Under the pieces are notes generated by a model. It ran no database searches. It was not told the DNA's origin and saw only the letters and a list, made by a program, of their open reading frames with translations. A stretch of 64,000 nt of DNA from CAVVAL01 sp963742725 (GTDB lineage: Bacteria; Actinomycetota; Actinomycetes; Mycobacteriales; Cryptosporangiaceae): positions 62,001 to 126,000 of the forward strand of contig CAVUMX010000001.1 of assembly GCA_963742725.1 (NCBI GenBank). The letters run 5' to 3'. The first letter of the stretch is position 1. Every line of letters begins with the position of its first letter. This document shows, in pieces, positions 26,604 through 40,644 of this stretch. The position numbers were made by a program, and so were the translations under genes.

Positions 26604-29407
26604 GAAGTCGCCTCCGGGCGCGACTCCTCGTCCACTGGCTCAGCAGTCAGGCTGTCATCGTCACCGTCATCGTCACCGTCGAGCGCCGCCGCCGGCCCGT
26701 CGACTACGGCGTCCGGCGCACCGGCATCCGTCCCGCCGCTGTGCTCGGCATCGCCGGCCGTGTCAGCGCCGTGCTGATCACCAGTGCCGGGGTCGCCGTC
26801 GCCGTCCGCGTCGTCGAACTCGCCGTCCGCGTCGTCATCCATATCGTGCTCGGCGTCGTAGTCGTCGCTCTCGTCATCCTCATCGAAGTCGTTGCCGTCT
26901 TCGATGAGGATGCCGTCGAGCTCGAGCAGCCGTTCGGCGGCGTCGGTGACGTCGTCGTCGTCCACGTCGGCCGCGCGCGCGAACCAGTCGCGGGCCTCGT
27001 CCTCACGGCCGGCCGCTTCCAGCGCGTCGGCGTACGCGTACCGGAGGCGAGCCAGCCAGCCAGCCGGCCGCCGGTGTTCGAGCTCCGGTACCTGGAGCAT
27101 CACGAGCGCGGCATCGTCCTGGCCGAGGTCGCGCCGGGCACCGGCCGCGACGATCAGCAGTTCCATCCGCTCGGGCGTGGCCAGCTTCGCCGCTTCCGGC
27201 GACCGGGCCAGTTCGAGCGCCCGCTCGGGCCGCCCCAGGGCACGTTCGCAGTCGGCGAGGATCGCGAGGTGCGAGTCGGTGCCGGACATCCGGCGGACGG
27301 CGCGCAGCTCGGCGATCGCCACCTGCCATTCGCCGGCGAGGTACGCCGCGATACCGACCGCCTCACGGACGGCGCCGATCCGCGCGGCGTGCGCGCGGGC
27401 GGCATAGGCGTGGGCGAGTGCCTTCTCGGGGTCCGTGTCGAGCAGGCGTCCGGCGGCGACCAGGTGCTTGGCCACCACGTCCGCGGTGTCCTTCGACAGG
27501 GACCGCAGCTCGCCGCGCACCTCCCGGTCAAGCTCGCGCGGATCGATGTCTTCCGGCGGAAGCAGGCTCTTCTCGTCGCGGCGCTTCAGCTCGCGGTCCG
27601 TCAGGGGCGGCCGCATCGGCCGGGTCTCGCGATCGGCCGGACCGCGGCCGCCGGTGCGCGGCCCATCACGCCGATCGCGCTGCCAGTCACCGCGTCCCCC
27701 GTCACCGCGTCCAATGTCACCGCGTCCACCGTCGCGCCGTCCGCCCGGACCATCAGGCCGCGAACCACCGGGCCGCCCGGAGCGATCACCGTGCGAGCCC
27801 GCACCATCGGGCCGGCGCCCGGCCGGGCGCCCAGCACCGTCGCCCCGGGAGCCACCGCCCTCAGAACGCCATCCACCGGACCGGCTCGCGCCATCGGACC
27901 GGAAACCGCCCTCAGAACGCCCACCCGACCGGCCAGCACTATCCGGCCTGGAGCTACCGCCTTCGGGGCGCCATCCGCCCGACCGAGCCGGACCGTCCGC
28001 CCGGGAACCACCGTCGCCGCGTCGCTCACCCGACCGGCCCGCGCCGTCTGACCTAGAGCTACCGCCTTCGGAACGCCATCCGCCGGTGCGGCCTGCGCTG
28101 TCCGGACGGGAACCGCCCTCGGCACGCCAGCCGCCGGACCGCGCCGGACCGTCGGCCCGGGAGCCGCCGCTGTCGGAACGGTGCCCGCCGGACCGGCCGG
28201 CACCGCCCGTCCGGGAGTCCGTACCTTCCGGACGCCACCGACCGGAACGACCGGCGCTGTCCGCGCGCGAGTCGCCGCCGTCCGGGCGCCATCCACCAGA
28301 TCGAGCCGGACCGTCAGTCCGGGAACTGCCGCCTTCGGGGCGCCATCCGCCCGACCGCCCCGCACCGTCGCGGGGACCTGTCGGACGTGTGCCAGCCGGA
28401 CGTCCGGTACCGCGCGGCCCACCGACGCGTCCGCGTCCGGCGCCGGCCGAGTGGCTGCCGGGCTCGCCGGCGCGGGGCCCGCGCGGACGATCGCCGCCTC
28501 GGGAGTCGTCCCACCGGGGTGCCTCGCCGCTACGGCCAGCCCCGCGCGGACCGTCGCCGGTACGTCCGCTACGCCATTCCGGCTGGGCTCCGTCACTCCG
28601 GCCAGGACGTCGCGGACCATCGTCGCCGCGCCGGCCTGAAGGCCCATCGCTCCGCCAACCGCCGCTAGCCTGGCCGGCGCCCTGCGGGCGGTATCCGCCG
28701 CCAGCGCCGCCGTCCCGCGAACCGCCGCCACCCCTCGGGGCTCCGCCGCGAGGCGCGCCGTCTCGGGAAGCACTGCCACGGGGAGCACTGTCGCGCGATC
28801 CCCAGCCGCCCTCTCGGGGGCCGCTGCTGCGGGGCGCGCCGTCGCGCCCGCCACGGGGGCTGTCGCCACGCGCGCCGCCACGAGGAGCGCCGTCTCGGAA
28901 ACCGCCAGTGCGCGGGGCATCGCCACGTGGACCTCCACGGGGAGCTGCATCGCGCGGACCACCGCTGCGAGGGCCGTCGCCACGCGCGCCACCACGGGAC
29001 GCGCCATCACGGAAACCGCCAGTGCGCGGGGCATCGCCACGTGGGCCACCACGGGGAGCTGCATCGCGCGGACCACCGCTGCGAGGGCCGTCGCCACGCG
29101 CGCCACCGCGAGGGGCGCCGTCACGGAAACCGCCTCCACGGGGAGCTGCATCGCGCGGGCCACCGCTGCGTGGGGCATCGCCTCGTGCGCCGCTACGAGG
29201 GGCGCCGTCACGGGAACCACCGCTGCGGGGAGTGTCGTCGCGTGGACCGCCTCGCCGGGCACCACCCTGGCCACCGCTCGTCGAGCGACCCGCGGTGCCG
29301 CCCGTGCGGCCACCACTCGGGCTCTGACCGTTACGCGGCGCACCCGCACGGGGTTGGCGGCGATCACCGCCACCATCCTGCGAACCGCGTCTGTCTGCTC
29401 CGGCCAC
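26600..29407 (-). CDS. Large TPR protein with long Arg/Gly/Ser-rich disordered half
   Basis: A 935-residue protein in three parts. Residues about 1-600 are an Arg/Gly/Ser/Asp/Pro-rich, uninterrupted low-complexity region built from RGG-like and RSGGWRxEGG-type units, with a 114-bp tandem repeat at its start. Residues about 600-830 are tetratricopeptide-like helices (LTDRELKRRDEKSLLPPEDI, then HAYAARAHAARIGAVREAVG). The last 100 residues are strongly acidic. The start is GTG 29407, with GGGAGG six bases upstream. Basic RGG half plus acid tail suggests RNA binding and self-association; the gene lies beside the rrn operon. Function unknown; homologues usually have a shorter basic region. Confidence 0.8.
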   Translation of the reverse strand: MAGADRRGSQDGGGDRRQPRAGAPRNGQSPSGGRTGGTAGRSTSGGQGGARRGGPRDDTPRSGGSRDGAPRSGARGDAPRSGGPRDAAPRGGGFRDGAPRGGARGDGPRSGGPRDAAPRGGPRGDAPRTGGFRDGASRGGARGDGPRSGGPRDAAPRGGPRGDAPRTGGFRDGAPRGGARGDSPRGGRDGAPRSSGPREGGWGSRDSAPRGSASRDGAPRGGAPRGGGGSRDGGAGGGYRPQGAGQASGGWRSDGPSGRRGDDGPRRPGRSDGAQPEWRSGRTGDGPRGAGRSGEAPRWDDSRGGDRPRGPRAGEPGSHSAGAGRGRVGGPRGTGRPAGTRPTGPRDGAGRSGGWRPEGGSSRTDGPARSGGWRPDGGDSRADSAGRSGRWRPEGTDSRTGGAGRSGGHRSDSGGSRADGPARSGGWRAEGGSRPDSAGRTGGWRSEGGSSRSDGAGRSGERRGDGGSRADGPARSGGWRPEGGSSRPDSAGRSGGRSEGGFRSDGASRSGGWRSEGGGSRGDGAGRPAGRRPDGAGSHGDRSGRPGGSRPDGPGGRRDGGRGDIGRGDGGRGDWQRDRRDGPRTGGRGPADRETRPMRPPLTDRELKRRDEKSLLPPEDIDPRELDREVRGELRSLSKDTADVVAKHLVAAGRLLDTDPEKALAHAYAARAHAARIGAVREAVGIAAYLAGEWQVAIAELRAVRRMSGTDSHLAILADCERALGRPERALELARSPEAAKLATPERMELLIVAAGARRDLGQDDAALVMLQVPELEHRRPAGWLARLRYAYADALEAAGREDEARDWFARAADVDDDDVTDAAERLLELDGILIEDGNDFDEDDESDDYDAEHDMDDDADGEFDDADGDGDPGTGDQHGADTAGDAEHSGGTDAGAPDAVVDGPAAALDGDDDGDDDSLTAEPVDEESRPEATS
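28897..29134 (-). repeat. 114-bp tandem repeat inside the RGG-like region
   Basis: The 10-mer GGAAACCGCC recurs at 28897, 29011 and 29125, exactly 114 bases (38 codons) apart. The two full units between them are nearly identical and encode GARGDGPRSGGPRDAAPRGG-type sequence. In frame; it looks like a recent duplication. Confidence 0.85.
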
Positions 29408-29455
29408 GTCACACCTCCCCACATAATTTAGCCGACTGATCTGGACACCCCAGCT

Positions 29456-29500
29456 TTGGGCGACATGGTGCCGGCGATAGCCGGCAACATGTCTCCCCAA
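29456..29500. repeat. Long stem-loop upstream of the TPR gene
   Basis: An inverted repeat with 18 of 20 bases paired: TTGGGCGACATGGTGCCGGC (29456-29475), loop GATA, and its complement 29480-29500 (one extra base). It sits 20 bases from the second 46-bp palindrome and after the rrn terminator, and may isolate the rrn operon from the TPR gene. Confidence 0.7.
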
Positions 29501-29519
29501 CCGGGACCGTGCGCGCATC

Positions 29520-29565
29520 TGGGCGATGTTTCGGTCGCTATAGACAGCGAACCATCGCCCGAACG
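29520..29565. repeat. 46-bp palindromic repeat, copy B
   Basis: Same length and direction as the copy at 5615-5660. Ends are TGGGCGAT and ATCGCCCGAACG with ATAG at the centre. At stem position 9 the copies differ by C-G versus G-C, a compensatory change, so the stem itself seems to be kept. Confidence 0.65.
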
Positions 29566-29600
29566 CCGCCGGTGGACGCGGTTTCGGGGTGTGAAAACGA

Positions 29601-29634
29601 AAAAGGGAGCCACCCCGTAGGGTGACTCCCTTTT
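29601..29634 (-). terminator. rrn operon terminator
   Basis: An intrinsic terminator directly after 5S rRNA. On the minus strand AAAAGGGAGTCACCC pairs with GGGTGGCTCCCTTTT around a 4-base loop, followed by more T residues. One pair is a wobble. Confidence 0.92.
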
Positions 29635-29644
29635 CCAAGTTAAG

Positions 29645-29761
29645 TCCGGCGGCGTCCTACTCTCCCACACCGTCTCCAGTGCAGTACCATCGGCGCTGAA
29701 AGGCTTAGCTTCCGGGTTCGGAATGGGACCGGGCGTTTCCCTTTCGCTATGACCGCCGTAA
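29645..29761 (-). rRNA. rrf: 5S ribosomal RNA
   Basis: About 117 bases. Read on the minus strand it begins TTACGGCGGTCATAGCG and contains CCCATTCCGAACCCGGAAG, hallmarks of 5S; the ends pair (ACGGCGG with CCGCCGG). Ends may be off by a few bases. Confidence 0.93.
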
Positions 29762-29814
29762 CACTATGAAACACACAACGAGCAAACCGTGCACCCCGCT
29801 TGCGGGGTTGGTTT

Positions 29815-29846
29815 GGTTGTTGGTTTCAGAACCACACAGTGGACGC
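29815..29846 (-). other. 23S processing stem, 3' arm
   Basis: The transcript here is nearly complementary to the transcript of 33003-33033 in front of 23S: both contain the CCACACAGTGGACGC / CTACACAGTGGACGC core in opposite sense. Together they would form the RNase III processing stem enclosing 23S rRNA. A further small hairpin (ACCCCGC/GCGGGGT, 29793-29808) lies between this arm and 5S. Confidence 0.8.
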
Positions 29847-29860
29847 GTAGCATGTTTGAG

Positions 29861-34930
<5,070 letters not shown>

Positions 34931-35091
34931 TGTCAAAAAACCAACCGCCGAAGCGGAAAGTTGACTAGAGAAAATCCTGGCAAAAACCAACCCCACAAAC
35001 AGAGGTCGATAATTACCAAAGGAATCCCGACCCAAACCCCAAAATGCAAGTCCAGGCCACGGGATATTACAAACATGGCACTAACTTTTAA

Positions 35092-35124
35092 ACACGCTGT
35101 TGAGTTCTCAAAGAACACACGCGC
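35092..35124 (-). other. 16S processing stem, 5' arm
   Basis: The transcript GCGCGTGTGTTCTTTGAGAA and following ACTCAACAGCGTGT is complementary, with a few mismatches, to the transcript of 33203-33233 just after 16S. The pair would form the RNase III stem of pre-16S rRNA. Confidence 0.8.
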
Positions 35125-35336
35125 ACCGGATCGGCCGGTTAAGGCTTTCACTCGGGGCTTGCAGTTCATAGTAGCCGGTCGGATTCGCGTTGCTCGACCC
35201 GGGGGTCTAGCCGCTCCGCCCGCTCCAGCCTTCAACATCGACCCTGGGGCCGATTGTTCCGAGCTGGAGTTCCCGCGAGCCGTACTTCCGGCCGCTTGCG
35301 CGGCCCGGTCTGTCCGGTGCCCCGCGGGCAAAGAGA

Positions 35337-35365
35337 AAGTTACGGGAGTCCGTCAGCAGAGTCAA
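35337..35365 (-). promoter_or_regulatory. rrn operon promoter
   Basis: On the minus strand TTGACT (35360-35365) and TAACTT (35337-35342) are spaced by 17 bases, a good housekeeping-sigma promoter about 405 bases upstream of mature 16S. Start of transcription would be near 35330. Confidence 0.75.
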
Positions 35366-35493
35366 ATCGCGGTCGGGCAAACCTGTGTCAACCCTGCTGA
35401 CCTGGGGCAACGCTGGTGACCCTCCGTACGGGACGGCCACCCTCGCAACGGAATGTCACGCTCGGCAGAACGTCCCATACAGGCGGTTACCGA

Positions 35494-36762
35494 TCAGCGG
35501 ACAAGTTCCACGCCCGCGACGTTCCGCTTCCCTCGCCGCAGCACCAACCAGCGGTCGTGGAGGAGCGCGGTGCCGTCGGGAACGACGTCCGAATCTGAGA
35601 CTTTGACGTTGTTGACGTAGGCCCCGCCCTCCGCGACCGTGCGCCGCGCGTCGGACAGGCTCTTGCACAGGCCGGTGTCGCGCAGCAGTGCCGCGACCGG
35701 CGGCAGCTCCCCGTTGACCTTGGTCAGGCCGGCCTCGTTGAGGGCGGCGAGCAGGGTGGCCGAGTCCAGTGCGGCGAGTTCGCCGCGGCCGAACAGGGCC
35801 TGGCTGGCGGCGATGACGCGCTGGGTTTCGTCCTTGCCGTGGACCAGCGTTGTCATCTCCTCGGCGAGGCGGCGCTGCGCCGACCGGGCGGCCGGGCGCT
35901 CTGCCGTCTCGGCCGCCAGGGCGTCCAGCTCCTCCTTCTCCAGGAAGGTGAACGTGCGCAGCCACGGGACGACGTCGCGGTCGTCCGCGTTGATCCAGTA
36001 CTGGTACCAGGCGTACGGGCTGGTCAGCTCGGGGTTGAGCCAGAGCGATCCGCCGCCGGTGCTCTTGCCGAACTTCTCGCCGCCGGCGTTGGTGACCAGC
36101 GGCACCGTGAGCCCGTGCGCGTGGCCGCCGGTGACCTTGCGGATCAGGTCGAGGCCGGCGGTGATGTTGCCCCACTGGTCGCTGCCGCCGACCTGCAGTT
36201 CGCAGCCGAACTCGCGGTGCAGGTGCAGGTAGTCGTACGACTGGAGCAGCATGTAGCTGAACTCGGTGTAGCTGATGCCCTCGCCGTTCAACCGCGCGGA
36301 CACGGCCTCCTTGCCGAGCATCTGGTTGACCGTGAAGTGCTTGCCCACGTCCCGGAGGAACTCCAGGGCGGACATGGGCGCGGTCCAGTCGAGGTTGTTG
36401 ACGAGGCGCGCGGGGTTGGCGCCGTCGAAGTCGACGAACTTCTCCAGCTGCGGACGGATCCCTTCCACCAGCTCGCGGACGCGTTCCGGCGTGTTCAGGG
36501 TCCGTTCCGACGCGCGGCCGCTCGGGTCGCCGACGAGCCCGGTCGCACCGCCGGCCAGGACGATCGCCCGGTGACCGGCGCGCTGGAACCGGCGCAGCGC
36601 GAGCAGGGGGACGAGGTTGCCGGCGTGCAGGCTCTCGGCGGTGGGGTCGAAGCCGGCATAGACGGTGATCGGACCCTCGGCCAGCCGCTTCCGCAGCGCG
36701 TCCTCGTCGGTCGACTGGGCGATCAGCCCCCGCCATTGCAGCTCATCGATGATGTCCGTCAC
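35494..36762 (-). CDS. tyrS: Tyrosyl-tRNA synthetase
   Basis: A 422-residue class I synthetase that charges tRNA-Tyr. The HIGH-type motif is HAGN near residue 46, the Tyr-binding region has YTEFSYMLLQSYDYLHL and GSDQWGNI, and the KMSKS-type motif is KFGKST near residue 233. An S4-like RNA-binding domain closes the chain (VAEGGAYVNNVKVSD). The start is GTG 36762, 30 bases after mpg. No T-box leader fits in the short gap. It ends about 130 bases upstream of the rrn promoter. Confidence 0.96.
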   Translation of the reverse strand: MTDIIDELQWRGLIAQSTDEDALRKRLAEGPITVYAGFDPTAESLHAGNLVPLLALRRFQRAGHRAIVLAGGATGLVGDPSGRASERTLNTPERVRELVEGIRPQLEKFVDFDGANPARLVNNLDWTAPMSALEFLRDVGKHFTVNQMLGKEAVSARLNGEGISYTEFSYMLLQSYDYLHLHREFGCELQVGGSDQWGNITAGLDLIRKVTGGHAHGLTVPLVTNAGGEKFGKSTGGGSLWLNPELTSPYAWYQYWINADDRDVVPWLRTFTFLEKEELDALAAETAERPAARSAQRRLAEEMTTLVHGKDETQRVIAASQALFGRGELAALDSATLLAALNEAGLTKVNGELPPVAALLRDTGLCKSLSDARRTVAEGGAYVNNVKVSDSDVVPDGTALLHDRWLVLRRGKRNVAGVELVR

Positions 36763-36792
36763 GCCCGCATTCTTGCACCGGCGCGAAACGGG

Positions 36793-37389
36793 TTACGCGG
36801 GGCGGCGGCGCTTCGGGACGTGCGGCCGGTAGACGCTCACGGCCGGGTCGCCGTCGATCCAGAACCGCCACGGCACGTCGGCCGCCGTGGCCACCCCCAC
36901 CCTCGGCCCTGAACAGGTACGGCCCGGCGCGTCGCCGGTCGACAGCACGGCCGGGCCGGTGCCGTCCAGCAGCGAGGTGCCGTCGGCGGATCCGTCCAGG
37001 CCGAGCGCCTGCGCCAACCGGGCTGGTCCCCGCGCGAGATCGCGGTCGGACGACCGTCCGCGCCGGGACCGGGCCGTGTCGAGCCCGTCGACCACCTCGC
37101 CGGCGCGGAACAGCACCGCGGACGCCGTGCCGGGCGGGCTGCAGGTGACGTTCGCGCACCAGTGCATGCCGTAGGTGAAGTAGACGTAGAGCGTGCCGGG
37201 CGGTCCGAACATCGGGGTGTTGCGGCGGGTCGGGCCACGGTGCGAGTGGGAGGCCGGGTCCTCGCCGACGCCGCCATAGGCCTCGACCTCGACGATGCGG
37301 ACGGTGACGCCGCCGGCCGTGAGGTGGCAGCCGAGCAGGCCCGGCGCGGCCAGGTGCGACGGCTGGGCGAGCAGCTCCCGAAGGTTCAC
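36793..37389 (-). CDS. mpg: 3-methyladenine DNA glycosylase (AAG family)
   Basis: A 198-residue alkylpurine glycosylase related to human AAG. The catalytic and binding core is VEVEAYGGVGEDPASHS, followed by MFGPPGTLYVYFTYGMHWC, and the C-terminal RVGV region holds. It removes alkylated purines in base excision repair. The start is GTG 37389, 82 bases after argH. The argH-mpg-tyrS order is common in actinobacteria. The length is usual. Confidence 0.93.
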   Translation of the reverse strand: MNLRELLAQPSHLAAPGLLGCHLTAGGVTVRIVEVEAYGGVGEDPASHSHRGPTRRNTPMFGPPGTLYVYFTYGMHWCANVTCSPPGTASAVLFRAGEVVDGLDTARSRRGRSSDRDLARGPARLAQALGLDGSADGTSLLDGTGPAVLSTGDAPGRTCSGPRVGVATAADVPWRFWIDGDPAVSVYRPHVPKRRRPA

Positions 37390-37471
37390 GGCAGTTCCGC
37401 GGCGCCGGAACGGCGGACGAGTGGCATGGCAGCGCAGTCTAACGAGGCCACTCGACCGCGTTCCGGCGTGA

Positions 37472-38908
37472 TCAGCGGGGAACGACCTGCTCCGCGGACC
37501 AGGTCCGGTAGGTGCCCAGCGCCGACTGGACGTTCGCGAGCTGGGTCGCGACCGGACCCGGTCCGGTGCTGCCGGGGGTGGTCCGGGCGCGGAGGGCGCC
37601 TTCCACCGACAGCACCGAGCGGACGTCCGGCGTGAGGCGCGGCGACACCTCGGCCAGCTCGGCGTCGGACAGGTCCTCCAGCTCGCAGCCCTTGGCGGCG
37701 CAGCGGGCGACCGTGGCGCCGACGATCTCGTGCGCCTCCCGGAACGGCACGCCGCCCCGGACCAGCCACTCGGCGATGTCCGTGGCCAGCGAGTAGCCGC
37801 GCGGCGCGGACTCCTCCAGAACCTCCGCGCGGACGGTCATCGTCGCGATCATGCCCGCCACCGCCGGCAGCAGCAGCGTGAGCGTGTCGACCGCGTCGAA
37901 GACCGGTTCCTTGTCCTCCTGGAGGTCCCGGTCGTAGGCGAGCGGCAGCGCCTTGAGCGTGGCCAGGAGTCCGGTGAGGTTGCCGATCAGCCGGCCGGAC
38001 TTGCCCCGGGCGAGCTCGCCGATGTCCGGGTTCTTCTTCTGCGGCATGATCGAGCTGCCCGTGGCGTAGGCGTCGTCGAGTTCGACCCAGCCGAACTCCT
38101 GCGACGTCCAGAGCACGACCTCCTCGCCGAGCCGGGACAGGTGCACCCCGACCATCGCGGCGACGAACAGGAACTCGGCGGCGAAGTCCCGGTCGCTGAC
38201 GGCGTCGATCGAGTTCGCCGCCGCCGACGTGAAGCCCAGCTCCACGGCGACCTGCTCGGGGTCGAGCGGCAGCGACGAGCCGGCGAGCGCCCCGGCGCCG
38301 AGTGGGGACACCGCGGCGCGGCGGTCCCAGTCGGCGAACCGGTCGAGGTCGCGCAGGAACGACTGGACGTGCGCCAGCAGCTGGTGGCTGAACAGGATCG
38401 GCTGGGCGTGCTGGAGGTGGGTCATGCCCGGCGCGGGGACGCCGAGCTGCTGCTCCGCCTGCACGGTCAGCGCCTCGCACAGCTCGACCAGCGCGGCGGC
38501 CACTCCCCTGGCGTGGTCGCGCAGGTAGAGCCGCAGGTCGGTGGCGACCTGGTCGTTACGGCTCCGGCCCGCACGGAGCTTCCCGCCGAGCGTGCCGAGG
38601 CGCTCCAGGAGGCCGCGTTCGAGCGCGGTGTGGACGTCCTCGTCCTCGATCGTGGGACGGAACTCGCCCGCCGCGCACGCCGCTTCGAGGTCGTCCAGGG
38701 CGGCGAGCATCCTGCCCAGCTCGTCGGCGTCCAGCAGCCCGGCCCGGTTCAGCACGCGGGCGTGCGCGCGCGACCCCGCGATGTCGTACGGGGCGAGCCG
38801 CCAGTCGAACTGGACGCTGACGCTCAACCTGGCCAGGGCTTCGGCGGGACCGCCGGAGAACCGCCCGCCCCAGAGGCGGGTCGGTTCGCCGTCGTTCAGC
38901 TCAGGCAC
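37472..38908 (-). CDS. argH: Argininosuccinate lyase
   Basis: A 478-residue enzyme that splits argininosuccinate to arginine and fumarate, the last step of the pathway. The family signature is GSSIMPQKKNPD near residue 280, with TSPLGAGALAGSS-like sequence (SPLGAGALAGSSLPLD) and SRNDQVATDLRL earlier. GTG 38908 has GGGGAG five bases upstream and overlaps the argG stop by eight bases. It is the last arg gene. Confidence 0.96.
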   Translation of the reverse strand: MPELNDGEPTRLWGGRFSGGPAEALARLSVSVQFDWRLAPYDIAGSRAHARVLNRAGLLDADELGRMLAALDDLEAACAAGEFRPTIEDEDVHTALERGLLERLGTLGGKLRAGRSRNDQVATDLRLYLRDHARGVAAALVELCEALTVQAEQQLGVPAPGMTHLQHAQPILFSHQLLAHVQSFLRDLDRFADWDRRAAVSPLGAGALAGSSLPLDPEQVAVELGFTSAAANSIDAVSDRDFAAEFLFVAAMVGVHLSRLGEEVVLWTSQEFGWVELDDAYATGSSIMPQKKNPDIGELARGKSGRLIGNLTGLLATLKALPLAYDRDLQEDKEPVFDAVDTLTLLLPAVAGMIATMTVRAEVLEESAPRGYSLATDIAEWLVRGGVPFREAHEIVGATVARCAAKGCELEDLSDAELAEVSPRLTPDVRSVLSVEGALRARTTPGSTGPGPVATQLANVQSALGTYRTWSAEQVVPR

Positions 38909-40115
38909 CGGCGCTCCCCTGCACCCGTGCGTCCCGGATCGCCGCCATCTTGCTCGGAAGCCCCCACAGCTCGACGAAGCCCTTGGCCAGGGTCTGGTCG
39001 AACGTGTCGCCCGCGTCGTAGGTCGCCATGTTGTAGTCATACAGGGCCGACCCGCTGCGCCGCCCGGTGACCACGGCACGGCCGCCGTGCAGCGTCATCC
39101 GGATGTCGCCGGAGACGTGCTCCTGCGTCTGGGCGATGAACGCGTCGAGCGCGTACTTGAGCGGCGAGAACCACAGGCCGTCGTAGACCAGCTCGGTCCA
39201 GCGCTGCTCGACCTGCTTCTTGAACCGCGCGACGTCCCGCTCGACGGTGACGTTCTCCAGCTCCTGGTGCGCGGCGATCAGGGCGATGGCGCCCGGAGCC
39301 TCGTACACCTCACGGCTCTTGATGCCGACCAGCCTGTCCTCGACCATGTCGAGCCGGCCGATTCCCTGCGCGCCGGCCCGCACGTTGAGCTGCTCGATCG
39401 CCTGGAGGACGGTCACCGGCCTGCCGTCGATCGCGGTCGGCACGCCCTTCTCGAACGTGATGACGACCTCGTCGGCGTCCCGCTGCGTCGCCGGGTCCTG
39501 GGTGTAGGCGTACACGTCCTCGATCGGCGCGTTCCAGATGTCCTCGAGGAAGCCGGTCTCGACCGCGCGACCCCACACGTTCTGGTCGATCGAGTACGGC
39601 GACTTCTTCGTGACGTCGATCGGCAGCCCCTTCTCCTCGGCGAACGCGATCGCCTTGTCACGGGTCATGCCGGAGTCGCGGACGGGCGCGATCACCTTCA
39701 GCTCGGGGGCGAGCGCGCCGATGCCGACCTCGAATCGCACCTGGTCGTTGCCCTTGCCGGTGCAGCCGTGGGCGATCGTGCTGGCGCCGTACTTCCGGGC
39801 GGCGGCGACCATGTGCTTCACGATCACCGGCCGGGACAGCGCCGACACCAGCGGGTAGCGCTCCTGGTAGAGCGCGTTGGCCTGCAGCGCGGGCAGGCAG
39901 TACTCGTCGGCGAACTCGTCCTTCATGTCGGCGACGACGGCCTCGACCGCGCCGCAGGACAACGCCCGCTCGCGGATGACTTCGAGGTCCTCGCCGCCCT
40001 GGCCGACGTCACCGGCGACGGCGACGATCTCGGCGCCCGTCTCCTCGGCGATCCAGCCGATGGCCACGGAGGTGTCGAGCCCGCCCGAGTAGGCGAGAAC
40101 GATCCGGTCGGTCAC
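38901..40115 (-). CDS. argG: Argininosuccinate synthase
   Basis: A 404-residue ATP-dependent enzyme joining citrulline and aspartate. It has the PP-loop LAYSGGLDTSVAI at the N-terminus, HGCTGKGNDQVRFE, and the C-terminal MTLHGGRAVVTGRRS. GTG 40115 has AAGGAG six bases upstream. It follows argR by 22 bases and overlaps argH, so the two final steps are coupled. The length is normal. Confidence 0.97.
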   Translation of the reverse strand: MTDRIVLAYSGGLDTSVAIGWIAEETGAEIVAVAGDVGQGGEDLEVIRERALSCGAVEAVVADMKDEFADEYCLPALQANALYQERYPLVSALSRPVIVKHMVAAARKYGASTIAHGCTGKGNDQVRFEVGIGALAPELKVIAPVRDSGMTRDKAIAFAEEKGLPIDVTKKSPYSIDQNVWGRAVETGFLEDIWNAPIEDVYAYTQDPATQRDADEVVITFEKGVPTAIDGRPVTVLQAIEQLNVRAGAQGIGRLDMVEDRLVGIKSREVYEAPGAIALIAAHQELENVTVERDVARFKKQVEQRWTELVYDGLWFSPLKYALDAFIAQTQEHVSGDIRMTLHGGRAVVTGRRSGSALYDYNMATYDAGDTFDQTLAKGFVELWGLPSKMAAIRDARVQGSAGA

Positions 40116-40137
40116 TTCGTGCTCCTTCTTGGGGTCT

Positions 40138-40644
40138 TTAAGTCCGGTGGGCCCAGCGGAGGATCTGCTGGGCGAAAGCGGCGCCGCCATCGGTGTCGCG
40201 GCAGATCGCGAGGATGGTGTCGTCGCCGGCGATGGTGCCGATGATCTGGGGAAGCCCGGAGCGGTCCAGTGCCGAGGCGAGGAACTGGGCGGCTCCGGGC
40301 GGGGTTCGGAGCACGACGAGGTTTCCGCTGTGATCAGCGCCCGTGAGGAGTTCTTCGAGCAGGCGAACCAGCCGGGCCGGTGCCGCCTCGGAGGCCCGCA
40401 GCGGACCGCTGCCCTCCTCCGGGATCACGTAGACGGGCGGGTTGCCGTCCGCGCCGCGCAGCTTGACGGCGCTCAGCTCTTCGAGGTCGCGCGACAAGGT
40501 GGCCTGGGTGACGACGAGGCCGTCCTCCGCCAGCAGGCGCGCGAGCTCGGACTGGGACCGCACGGGCTGCTCCCGGACGATCGCGCTGATCCGCGCGTGC
40601 CGGGCGGCCTTGGTCACGGGGCTGGGCTGGGTCATGGCCGTCAC
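40138..40644 (-). CDS. argR: Arginine repressor
   Basis: A 168-residue regulator with an N-terminal winged helix (SQSELARLLAEDGLVVTQATLSRDLEEL) and a C-terminal arginine-binding, hexamerising domain (GTIAGDDTILAICRD). With arginine it binds ARG boxes; the tandem boxes before argC (46216-46245) are its likely target. GTG 40644 overlaps the argF stop (GTGA); ATG 40635 would also serve. Lying inside the operon, it would repress its own synthesis. Confidence 0.95.
   Translation of the reverse strand: MTAMTQPSPVTKAARHARISAIVREQPVRSQSELARLLAEDGLVVTQATLSRDLEELSAVKLRGADGNPPVYVIPEEGSGPLRASEAAPARLVRLLEELLTGADHSGNLVVLRTPPGAAQFLASALDRSGLPQIIGTIAGDDTILAICRDTDGGAAFAQQILRWAHRT

Larger units (their letters stand above)
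34931..35493 (-). other. rrn leader and promoter region
   Basis: The 563 bases between the tyrS end and 16S hold no gene. They contain the promoter at 35337-35365, a possible upstream promoter (TTGACA at 35386-35391 with no good -10), a possible TACTAT -10 at 35168-35173, and the 5' arm of the 16S processing stem at 35092-35124, which includes the TTCTTTGAGAACTCAA stretch often seen in actinobacterial rrn leaders. Confidence 0.75.

Noticed and set aside
28750..29240. Repeat array looking like CRISPR at first sight
   Set aside because: Repeats are multiples of three, in frame, without unique spacers, and no cas gene is near; they encode RGG-type protein repeats.
27601..29424. 607-codon alternative minus-strand frame in the RGG-like region
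   Set aside because: It lies in the same DNA as the TPR gene but lacks the TPR domain and has Ala/Val/Arg shadow composition; only the chosen frame runs on into TPR and the GTGA overlap.
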